Source: DASWVC01 sp036401335
Lineage (GTDB): Bacteria > Verrucomicrobiota > Verrucomicrobiia > Chthoniobacterales > JAFAMB01
Assembly: GCA_036401335.1 (NCBI GenBank)
Contig: DASWVC010000083.1
Location: forward strand, 1 to 41,620
Direction: 5' to 3'
Length of the DNA: 41,620 bases
Shown: positions 6,575 to 13,196 of the stretch, in pieces
Layout of the letters: the number at the start of each line of letters is the position of its first letter
Position numbering within the stretch: the stretch's first letter is position 1
Notes under the pieces: generated by a model
What the model was told of the DNA's origin: nothing
Database searches by the model: none
The model's input: only the letters and a program-made list of their open reading frames with translations
Translations under genes and position numbers: made by a program

Positions 6575-8497
6575 ATGTACACGCGAAGTAGTTGCTTTGC
6601 CCCCATGAACCGCCAAATCCGACGAGCTCCAAAAAATCTTTTTGCCCGCTCTTTCCTTCCAGCCGTTTTCGTCCTCATCACGGCGAGCCTCAGCGTGGGA
6701 CAGTCGGGTTCCCCGCCGCCGCAAACCGGAATCAACCCGTCATCAAATGCCGGACAGCCGATTGCAGAGCCGGTCCCCGGACCAGAGGGAGCGTTTGCGG
6801 ATGCTCCTGAGGCCCGGTTGCCTCCTGGGGCCCCAAAAGGGCAGATGCTGAATTTCTCTTACGGCGACTCGAAGATTTACCCGGGAACCCAACGTGACGT
6901 TTCGGTCTACGTTCCCTCAGCGTACACGGGCGACAAGCCGGCGTGTCTCTATGTGAAACTGGACGGCAGTACGTGGGCTTCCTGGAACGAGCCGGCCGTC
7001 TTTGAGAACCTGATCGCCAGGCACGAAATGCCCACGACGATCATGGTCGCCGTCACCCATGGAACCATCTGGAAGGATAAAGCAAAGGGTGAAGGCCTTC
7101 GTTACAACCGGACCTACGAATGGGACAGCACGAACGACAACCTTGCCCGTTTCATAGAAGGCGAGCTTCTGCCCGCCGTCGAAAAGCAGGTCACCGCCGA
7201 CGGCAAACCAATTCGTATCTCGCGCGACCCCAACGACCGAGCGATCGCCGGTTTGAGCTCCGGAGGCATCGCCGCTTTCACCGCGGCGTGGCAACGGCCC
7301 GATTTGTTCAGCCGGGTGATCAGCACCATTGGAACGTTCGTCACGATGCGCGGAGGAGACGAATACCCGGGGTTGATCCGCAAGACCGAACCGAAACACC
7401 TCCGCATTTTCCTTGAGGACGGTTCGGCTGATAGCTGGAATCCTGCCTTTGGCAGTTGGTGGCTGGCCAACCAGGACATGGAGACGGCTTTGGCGTACGC
7501 CGATTATGATCTCGCCCACGCCTGGGGAACTCACGGCCACGATTTCTCCGTCATGCGTGCCATCCTGCCCGATGTCCTCCGCTGGGTTTGGCGGGATTGG
7601 CCTGCTCCGGTCAAGGCGGGTTTTTCCGGCAACAGCACGCTTAAAGAAATTCTTGTGCCCGGTGAATCGTGGCAATCCATGGGGAGTGGGTTTGAGGCCG
7701 CCAGTGGCCTTGCAATGAGTCCAAACGGTGACCTCGTGTTCGCGGATGCGCCCAACCACATTGTTTACAAACTGGTAGACGGCCGCGAGGCTGTGCCCCT
7801 CTTCCCGGATGGGCCGGCGATCGGCGGGCAGGCGTTTGACAAGGAGGGCACCCTGTACGCGACGGTGCCCACGGAGCAGAAGATCGTTTCCATCGACCCC
7901 AAGGGCGCCAGGCACGAGGTTGCAAATGGCGTCCGGGGTGCCGGCATCACGGTGACCAACTCCGGAGCGATTTTTGTCTCCGAACCAGGCGAGCACAGCG
8001 ATCAGCCCAGCAGCCTTTGGCTGGTCGACCCCGCGGGCCAGAAAACTCTGTTGGACTCCGGGCTTAGCTCTGCCTCAGGGATCGCGGTTTCGCCAGACGG
8101 GACCCTGCTTTTGGTTGCCGAAGCGAGCACCAAATGGATTAACAGCTACATCCTTGAGCCGGACAACACGCTGCAGGACAAGCAGCGGTATTTTTGGTTG
8201 CATATGACTGACATCCCGAACAACAGCGGCGCCGAGGATCTCTGCTTCGACGTGAACGGCAACCTCTACATCGCGACCAACATGGGGATTCAGGTGGCCG
8301 ACCGGTCAGGACGGGTGCGAGCAATCCTGCCCCTTCCAACACCCTGTGGACCAGTGCGGAGCATTTGCTTCGGCGGACCTGGCTTTCAGACCCTTTTCGC
8401 CACCGACGGCCATCGGCTCTATGCCAGAAAGATGAACGTCAAAGGTTATCCGCCATGGGCGCCCCCGCAGCGGGTCCAGTTTCGGGGCTGGGGTTAA
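6575..8497 (+). CDS. Secreted esterase fused to an SMP-30/gluconolactonase-like propeller
   Basis: About 640 residues. A signal peptide (FLPAVFVLITASLSVGQ) and a Pro-rich linker are followed by an enterochelin-esterase-like (Fes/IroE) alpha/beta hydrolase: YPGTQRDVSVYVPSAY start, nucleophile elbow GLSSGG near residue 228, and His in GTHGHDF near 319. From about residue 375 a beta-propeller of the SMP-30/gluconolactonase type follows (ASGLAMSPNGDLVFADA, SGIAVSPDGTLLLVAEAS). Start ATG 6575 has GGAGG upstream; ATG 6605 is an alternative without one. The fusion suggests hydrolysis of an ester or lactone outside the cytoplasm. The gene diverges from the SDR. Confidence 0.85.
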   Translation: MYTRSSCFAPMNRQIRRAPKNLFARSFLPAVFVLITASLSVGQSGSPPPQTGINPSSNAGQPIAEPVPGPEGAFADAPEARLPPGAPKGQMLNFSYGDSKIYPGTQRDVSVYVPSAYTGDKPACLYVKLDGSTWASWNEPAVFENLIARHEMPTTIMVAVTHGTIWKDKAKGEGLRYNRTYEWDSTNDNLARFIEGELLPAVEKQVTADGKPIRISRDPNDRAIAGLSSGGIAAFTAAWQRPDLFSRVISTIGTFVTMRGGDEYPGLIRKTEPKHLRIFLEDGSADSWNPAFGSWWLANQDMETALAYADYDLAHAWGTHGHDFSVMRAILPDVLRWVWRDWPAPVKAGFSGNSTLKEILVPGESWQSMGSGFEAASGLAMSPNGDLVFADAPNHIVYKLVDGREAVPLFPDGPAIGGQAFDKEGTLYATVPTEQKIVSIDPKGARHEVANGVRGAGITVTNSGAIFVSEPGEHSDQPSSLWLVDPAGQKTLLDSGLSSASGIAVSPDGTLLLVAEASTKWINSYILEPDNTLQDKQRYFWLHMTDIPNNSGAEDLCFDVNGNLYIATNMGIQVADRSGRVRAILPLPTPCGPVRSICFGGPGFQTLFATDGHRLYARKMNVKGYPPWAPPQRVQFRGWG

Positions 8498-8557
8498 TGA
8501 CCCGCCTGGCGCTCAAAGAGGCAAACAAACTCAATTACCACGACCCGGAGACCTATA

Positions 8558-9088
8558 ATGAACCAAACTTTTTTGCGCATCGCGTTGGCCGCAACGGCTG
8601 CGGTGTTAAGCCTGCCTGAGCGTACGCACGCGCAGACCAAGACCCTGCGTATCGCGTTTAACGCGCCTGATTTGAGGTCCACCCCGTTTGCTTACGCCCT
8701 GACGCTCGTCCGACAAGAGGCGGAAATTTTGGGCGTTACCATTTTTCCGCAAGACGGCAAAGGGAGCGCCGTCCAACAATCAGCTGACCTCATGAACGCG
8801 GTCAACATGGGCTTGGACGGCATCATTCTGGCACCAAACGGTGAAGGCAGCTTGTCGCCTGCGGTTAACGATGTGCTCGCTGCCAATGTGCCGATCGTGA
8901 CCGTCGCTTGCCGTCTCCACGGGATTGACAGGCCGTTGTGTCAACTCAGCGGTGAGGAAGACCATACAGGCCTGACTGAGCAAACGAAAACAGCTTTGCA
9001 GGCCCTGGTAAGCTACGTGCGCGACCATAAACCGCTTCAGACAGCCGAGATCAAAGGGGATGATGGAGGTAGGAAAACGGGGAACTAA
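8558..9088 (+). CDS. Sugar ABC transporter binding protein, internally deleted
   Basis: A 176-residue relative of the full-length protein encoded at 9192-10169. It has a signal peptide and the first lobe of a type 1 periplasmic binding protein (MGLDGIILAPNGEGSLSPAV, ANVPIVTVACR). It then jumps to what is normally the C-terminal helix (EQTKTALQALVSYVRDHKPL). Some 140 residues forming the second lobe and hinge are missing, with the frame kept. It cannot form a normal ligand cleft. A ribosome-binding site (GGAG) precedes ATG 8558. Either a decaying duplicate or, less likely, a one-lobe protein with another role. Confidence 0.75.
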   Translation: MNQTFLRIALAATAAVLSLPERTHAQTKTLRIAFNAPDLRSTPFAYALTLVRQEAEILGVTIFPQDGKGSAVQQSADLMNAVNMGLDGIILAPNGEGSLSPAVNDVLAANVPIVTVACRLHGIDRPLCQLSGEEDHTGLTEQTKTALQALVSYVRDHKPLQTAEIKGDDGGRKTGN

Positions 9089-9108
9089 CTTTACGGGTGA
9101 ACGGCTCC

Positions 9109-9125
9109 CCAAGCTTTACGCTTGG
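9109..9125. repeat. Hairpin between convergent binding-protein genes
   Basis: CCAAGC (9109-9114) pairs with GCTTGG (9120-9125) around a 5-nt loop. It lies in the 103-bp gap between the two tail-to-tail binding-protein genes. No T-run follows on either strand, so a terminator role is only possible. Confidence 0.35.
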
Positions 9126-9191
9126 CCGGACCAAGGCTCCCCGGGGTCCGCGCTGGTTTTGCGTGAGGCCGAGCCCCCGAAAGGCTCCGGG

Positions 9192-10169
9192 CTATTTCAC
9201 CTCATTGTAGCGTTCCGCCTGGCTAAGGTTGTCTTTGGTGATCAAAACGGGTTTGAGTTTTTGGGATGCCAACGGCGTTTTGTTTCGAACGAAGTCGACC
9301 AGGGCCTTCATCGAGGTTTCAACTTGTTCAGCGGGCAGTTGTTCCACGGTGGCCGCCAGGTCGCCGTCCCGCACCTTCGCCAGTCCTTCGGGAAGGGCAT
9401 CAAACCCCACCACCATGACCTTGCCTTTCGGGATGCCGGCCTGGGCAAGTGCCCCTGCGGCCCCCAGCGCCATGTCGTCATTGGCCGCAATGATCGCATC
9501 CGGCGGGTTGCCCAAGGAGGTCAGCACGTTCTGCGTCACGGTAAAGCCCTGAGCCCGGGCAAAATTGGCCGTTTGGTCCGCAACAATTTTGTATTTCTCG
9601 CCGGCCTGCTTGAGCGTTTCGTGAACCCCGGTGGCACGGTCAATGGCTGGACTGCTCCCGGGTTCGCCGCTCAACAGGATAATTCGAGCGCCCTCCGGGA
9701 AATGGTCGACGACAAACTTGGCCTGCTCAACGCCTCCCGCTACATTATCCGCCCCAAAATGCGGCACGGGTTGCCGGGTTCCAGTGACGTACCGGTCAAT
9801 GGTCACGATCGGGATGTTGGCCCCAATCACGTCGTTGACCGCAGGCACCAGAGCGTGCACGTCGGTGGGAGCCAGCACGATCCCGTCCACGCCTTGGTTA
9901 ATCGCATTCCGCAGGTTGCTTGATTGCGTGGCGGAACTCCCCTGGCCATCTTGCAGCAGGGCCTCCACATTGAGTTTCTTACCCTCCTCCTGAGCTACCT
10001 TGGCAGTAAAGGCAGCCCAGGGAAACGCCATGTTTGGCGGACTGAAAACAATTTTTAACGTCTTCGATTGCGCATGTCCCGGCTGCGGCAACGCGAGACC
10101 AAAAGCAATCGTCAATGGCAGAAATCCAGCGTGAATCGTTCGGGTCAGAACTTTTGTGGGATGGTTCAT
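9192..10169 (-). CDS. Sugar ABC transporter substrate-binding protein (RbsB-like)
   Basis: Full-length type 1 periplasmic binding protein of 325 residues (Peripla_BP_4 family). Signal peptide (GFLPLTIAFGLALPQPGHAQ), lobe 1 (NAINQGVDGIVLAPTDVHAL, ANIPIVTIDRYV), lobe 2 (PPDAIIAANDDMALGAAGAL) and a hinge return (KVMVVGFDALPEGL) are all present. It should bind a sugar in the periplasm for an ABC importer. No permease or ATPase gene is in this window, so it is an orphan here. The shortened paralogue at 8558-9088 points towards it. The ATG at 10169 lacks a Shine-Dalgarno sequence; a strong hairpin sits 18 bases upstream. Confidence 0.9.
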   Translation of the reverse strand: MNHPTKVLTRTIHAGFLPLTIAFGLALPQPGHAQSKTLKIVFSPPNMAFPWAAFTAKVAQEEGKKLNVEALLQDGQGSSATQSSNLRNAINQGVDGIVLAPTDVHALVPAVNDVIGANIPIVTIDRYVTGTRQPVPHFGADNVAGGVEQAKFVVDHFPEGARIILLSGEPGSSPAIDRATGVHETLKQAGEKYKIVADQTANFARAQGFTVTQNVLTSLGNPPDAIIAANDDMALGAAGALAQAGIPKGKVMVVGFDALPEGLAKVRDGDLAATVEQLPAEQVETSMKALVDFVRNKTPLASQKLKPVLITKDNLSQAERYNEVK

Positions 10170-10186
10170 AGGGGGAGGCTAAGTTA

Positions 10187-10223
10187 GGGGGCAGGGGTAA
10201 CGTTAACCCGCTAATCTGCCCCC
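10187..10223. promoter_or_regulatory. Strong hairpin in the leader of the binding-protein gene
   Basis: GGGGGCAG (10187-10194) pairs with CTGCCCCC (10216-10223). Inside, GGG and CCC flank the perfect palindrome TAACGTTA (10198-10205). The structure lies 18-54 bases before the start at 10169. It could be an operator (TAACGTTA core) or an RNA hairpin limiting translation of a gene without a visible ribosome-binding site. Function inferred from position only. Confidence 0.45.
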
Positions 10224-10387
10224 AATATTGCGGAGAGCGAAGGAATTAGTTCCTGCCGTCTCATGGTGATTTCTTTTTGCTTCCGGCGGGCCAGTAGTCC
10301 CCGCGTGCCAGCAACCCTTCGTCGCGGACGTCGCAAGGCAAAACCCTGGACTTCGGCCGTCAAAGTAAGCAGACGCGAACCTTCTGC

Positions 10388-10885
10388 ATGACGAAAACGC
10401 CGCTGCTCCTGCTGGTGTTGGTTGCATTCGGGCCAGGTTCATCGTTGCGAGCGCATGAGCCCGAGCCCCGGCCGGAGCTCGGCTTGTCCGTTCATCTGCT
10501 CCCGCAGCAGTTGACTGAGCTTCAACCCTCCCGGCAGCTCACTCCGGGCTTTTTGATTAACCCGCCCAGCGATCCCCGGCCGGTGCCGAGCCGGCCCAGC
10601 GTCGACTCCGTCGCAGCGCTGATCGCCTTCTTTCGCCAGCAGCCGGCCGATGTCCAGAAAAACGGCATCTGGCTCGTGCTCACTTATTCGAAAGCCTATT
10701 CCGTGATGGAAAAAGCCCGCGTCAGGGAGCTGAAGGCGGCCTGCCGACAGCAGAAAATCCCGTTGTTCATCTGCCGGGACAACGAACTGCCGAAGGGGTG
10801 GCAACGCTTTAGTTGCCGGCCTGCTGTCAGTGGGCATGAGGGTACAGGTTTGCTCGTCGGGGAGCCTTTCGGAAAGGATTTCTGA
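10388..10885 (+). CDS. Secreted protein of unknown function
   Basis: A 165-residue protein. A signal peptide (LLLLVLVAFGPGSSLRA, about 5-22) is followed by a Pro-rich segment. A compact C-terminal domain (about residues 75-150) follows with NGIWLVLTYSKAYSVMEKAR, then IPLFICRDNELPKGWQRF. No family recognised. The two Cys residues near 127 and 143, both exported, could form a disulfide. The gene lies 68 bp before the L,D-transpeptidase-like gene on the same strand, so an envelope role alongside it is possible. Confidence 0.6.
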   Translation: MTKTPLLLLVLVAFGPGSSLRAHEPEPRPELGLSVHLLPQQLTELQPSRQLTPGFLINPPSDPRPVPSRPSVDSVAALIAFFRQQPADVQKNGIWLVLTYSKAYSVMEKARVRELKAACRQQKIPLFICRDNELPKGWQRFSCRPAVSGHEGTGLLVGEPFGKDF

Positions 10886-10953
10886 CAAACGGTACAACCA
10901 CGGGCTGAAAGGCATTCGCTTTATGGCAGGAGGATGTCGGGTTAGGATTCTCC

Positions 10954-11799
10954 GTGCGGGTTGTGTCGCCGATTTTTGCGTGGACGTGGTTGTGCTTGGT
11001 CGTAACGGTCGCCGTAAGCGTCGCCGATCGGGTAGCCGGGGCGACCCCAGCGTTCGCACCGCACCTTCGGACCTCAATACCCGAACTCAATCACAGCCGC
11101 CAGTTGATCGTCGTCACTGCACCCGGCTGGAACAACCTGCAGGCGAGCATCCGGCTTTTCGAGCGCTCCCCGGAGCAGCAAGCGCCGTGGAAAACGTTTG
11201 GTCCGCCGATTGCGGCGGTCGTTGGGGCGCACGGTATGGCCTGGGGCATTGGCGCGCATGGGACCGGTGAACCCAGAGAACTTCGCAAACGCGAAGGCGA
11301 TCGCCGGGCGCCTGCCGGGGTCTTCAAACTTTACCGCGTGTTTGGCTTGGCCCGCCCCAATGACGTTGGTTTCTTGCGGTTTCCCTATTGCCAGGTGATT
11401 TCCAGCACGGAAGCCGTCGATGATCCCCAGTCTAGGTATTACAACCGGATCGTGGACCGGGTCAGGATCCCACAGCCTGACTGGAGGCGGTCGGAATCGA
11501 TGCAGCGGGTCGGCGGCCGTTACCGATTCGGCGTCATGGTCGAACACAACTGGGAACAGATCCCTGGCCGCGGGTCCTGCATTTTCTTGCACGTCTGGGC
11601 GGAGGCGGGCCAGGGGACCCTAGGCTGCACGGCCATGAGTGCGCCCGATTTGAACCGGTTATTGCACTGGGTGGACCGGCAGGAAAACCCGCTGCTGGTA
11701 CAGCTGCCTTGGTCGGAATACGAACGGCTGAAGGCGCCGTGGGGGCTGCCTGCCCTGCCGAGCCGGCCGGCAGGGGGATCGCTGCCAGGCAAACTTTAA
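10954..11799 (+). CDS. L,D-transpeptidase-like (YkuD-fold) secreted protein
   Basis: A 281-residue protein starting at GTG 10954 with a signal peptide (ending near VAGA, residue 30). The core carries GDRRAPAGVFKL, the VDDPQSRYYNRIV segment, a catalytic His in FLHVW (H213) and the nucleophile Cys in GTLGCTAM (C225). These match the YkuD-fold family that cross-links or anchors to peptidoglycan through L,D-transpeptidation. It should act in the periplasm. The precise reaction (3-3 cross-link, lipoprotein anchoring or carboxypeptidase) cannot be told. An AGGAGG lies 20 bases upstream, somewhat far; a weaker AGGAT is 6 bases away. Confidence 0.82.
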   Translation: MRVVSPIFAWTWLCLVVTVAVSVADRVAGATPAFAPHLRTSIPELNHSRQLIVVTAPGWNNLQASIRLFERSPEQQAPWKTFGPPIAAVVGAHGMAWGIGAHGTGEPRELRKREGDRRAPAGVFKLYRVFGLARPNDVGFLRFPYCQVISSTEAVDDPQSRYYNRIVDRVRIPQPDWRRSESMQRVGGRYRFGVMVEHNWEQIPGRGSCIFLHVWAEAGQGTLGCTAMSAPDLNRLLHWVDRQENPLLVQLPWSEYERLKAPWGLPALPSRPAGGSLPGKL

Positions 11800-12216
11800 T
11801 CAGGACTACGTCCAAATTTGCCGGTCTCACGCAATCTCTCCGGAAGCCGTCAAACGGTCCTATAACCAACCGGCCGGGTCTCGCCGTGACGCGCGCAGCC
11901 GCATTAGCCGTGAAATCGCTGCCGGCCGCCGGGCTTGGACCGGGTTCAAAGAGAACTTCTTGTTCTCAACCAGCCGGCATCCTCCTGCCTTCATCTGAAG
12001 CCACCACTTGGTTGCCGTCTTTACAGCATCGAAAGCCCACGAGATGTTCTGCCGGCAGGGAGGAATCATTGGTATGATCTCGCCGCTCAAGCGATGCTGT
12101 GCAATAGAAAACATGGAAATTATTAGGCGGCTCGTCGACCTCGCCCAGCTTGAGCTCGCGGCCTGCGTCGCCAGCGCGGATACCTCCTGCGCGCTTAACC
12201 CTTTGGTCTCATTGCC
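11800..12216. other. 417-bp gap without a supported gene; contains a bulged dyad
   Basis: No convincing ORF on either strand. The notable element is a dyad at 11943-11971: GGTT, a 4-nt bulge, GAGAAC (11951-11956), loop TTCTT, GTTCTC (11962-11967), then AACC about two bases on. I looked for a fluoride riboswitch here, since crcB genes follow, and found no convincing match. A minus-strand frame (12114-11860) is open but lacks a ribosome-binding site and any recognisable domain. Confidence 0.5.
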
Positions 12217-12690
12217 ATGGATAACCTGCGCCGCCTGAGCTTGATTGCCTTGGGGGGCGCCCTGGGCAGCGTTGCCCGTTTCGGCTTGGGCCTTTGGCTA
12301 CAGCCCTTTCACATCTGGGAGCCCACTGGCATCCTGCTCATTAACGTCACCGGATCGTTCGTGATCGCCGTGGTCAACTTCTTGTCGGAACCGATCGAAC
12401 CCATCCCGGGATGGCGCCTGGGAACCACCGCCCGGGAATTTCTGATGGTCGGTCTCTGCGGCGGCTTTACCACGTTCAGCAGTTTTTGCTATTTGGTGTA
12501 CGCAGCCCTTTCACGGTGGAGGTGGGGTGATGCGCTGCTCAACCTCGGCCTGTCTCACGCGTTGTGCCTTGCGGCGGCTTGGCTCGGTTTTCATTTTTGC
12601 CGGGTCCTGGGCCGGCGGATGCATCCGCATGGTTTGCCCACCGAAGAAGTGGAGGGTGAGCGAACACTTTCCGAGGAGGAAAATGCATGA
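12217..12690 (+). CDS. crcB: Fluoride channel CrcB/Fluc, first of a pair
   Basis: A 157-residue protein with four TM segments. Family hallmarks are GGALGSVARFGL at the N-terminus, the pore Asn in INVTGSF and the GLCGGFTTFSSF motif that lines the fluoride path. It exports fluoride passively across the inner membrane. Fluc channels are antiparallel dimers; the second gene (start 12687) overlaps this stop by four bases (ATGA), suggesting a heterodimer made in fixed ratio. The C-terminal hydrophilic extension (after about residue 128, RRMHPHGLPTEEVEGERTL) is longer than usual. Confidence 0.92.
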   Translation: MDNLRRLSLIALGGALGSVARFGLGLWLQPFHIWEPTGILLINVTGSFVIAVVNFLSEPIEPIPGWRLGTTAREFLMVGLCGGFTTFSSFCYLVYAALSRWRWGDALLNLGLSHALCLAAAWLGFHFCRVLGRRMHPHGLPTEEVEGERTLSEEENA

Positions 12691-13082
12691 CCTACCTGGC
12701 GCTGCTGGTGTTCGTTGGCGGGGCAGCAGGTACGTTGTGCCGCTTCGGTTTATCGACCTGGATTACACACCGTGCCGGCCCGCAGTTTCCTTGGGGCACG
12801 CTCGCCGTGAACGTCGCCGGCTCGTTCCTGATCGGCCTTATCCTGGGCTGGCCGGACGGGTTGGGCCGCCCTGCCGCCACCCCACCCGTGGTCGCGCTCC
12901 TGGCAGTCGGGTTTTGCGGTGGGCTGACGACCTTTTCCTCCTTCAGCCTTCAAACCCTGGCAATGCTGTTGGAACGGCGGTGGGCGGCTGGCGCCGGCAA
13001 CGTCATCCTTTCCACCCTGCTGTGCGTGCTGGCGGTCGCGGGAGGGGTAGGCGTGGCCCACATTTTGGGTAAGGCCGGGTAA
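12687..13082 (+). CDS. crcB: Fluoride channel CrcB/Fluc, second of a pair
   Basis: A 131-residue CrcB protein. It has GGAAGTLCRFGLS at the N-terminus, VNVAGSFLIG with the pore Asn, and GFCGGLTTFSSFSLQTL. Length is typical for the family. Translationally coupled to the first copy by an ATGA overlap. The two copies differ clearly in sequence, which is expected when each has a fixed and opposite membrane orientation in a heterodimer. A T-rich hairpin lies 29 bases after the stop. Confidence 0.92.
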   Translation: MTYLALLVFVGGAAGTLCRFGLSTWITHRAGPQFPWGTLAVNVAGSFLIGLILGWPDGLGRPAATPPVVALLAVGFCGGLTTFSSFSLQTLAMLLERRWAAGAGNVILSTLLCVLAVAGGVGVAHILGKAG

Positions 13083-13110
13083 CGGCGTTCGGCGTTGCGG
13101 GTGTTGCGTC

Positions 13111-13137
13111 TGCCATTTCTGGCATCTTTTCATTTTT
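13111..13137 (+). terminator. Candidate rho-independent terminator after the crcB pair
   Basis: TGCCA (13111-13115), loop TTTC, TGGCA (13120-13124), then TCTTTTCATTTTT. The stem is only five pairs, but the T-rich tail on the plus strand fits termination of the crcB operon. It overlaps the second copy of the dispersed 30-bp repeat. Confidence 0.5.
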
Positions 13138-13150
13138 CGGCTTGTGGCAT
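13121..13150. repeat. Dispersed 30-bp repeat, copy 2
   Basis: 26 of 30 bases match 4642-4671, with the closing CTTGTGGCAT identical. It lies between the convergent crcB and CocE-hydrolase genes and partly overlaps the terminator candidate. Confidence 0.5.
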
Positions 13151-13196
13151 GGCCAGGGCCACGCCTCACCCCGCGGCCGCCCAGGAACGGCCGACC

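Noticed and set aside
7114..7996. Minus-strand frames opposite the esterase gene
   Set aside because: No domain content; the plus-strand frame carries the full esterase and propeller motifs.
9060..9923. Long plus-strand frame opposite the intact binding-protein gene
   Set aside because: Shadow of the complete minus-strand binding protein; no domain.
11860..12114. 84-codon minus-strand frame in the gap before crcB
   Set aside because: Protein-like in parts, but no start signal or family; left as non-coding.
11800..12216. Fluoride riboswitch expected before crcB
   Set aside because: The string GCGGATACCTCCTGC near 12175 loosely recalls the riboswitch 3' side, but the 5' GGnGATGGnGTTCnCC part is absent.
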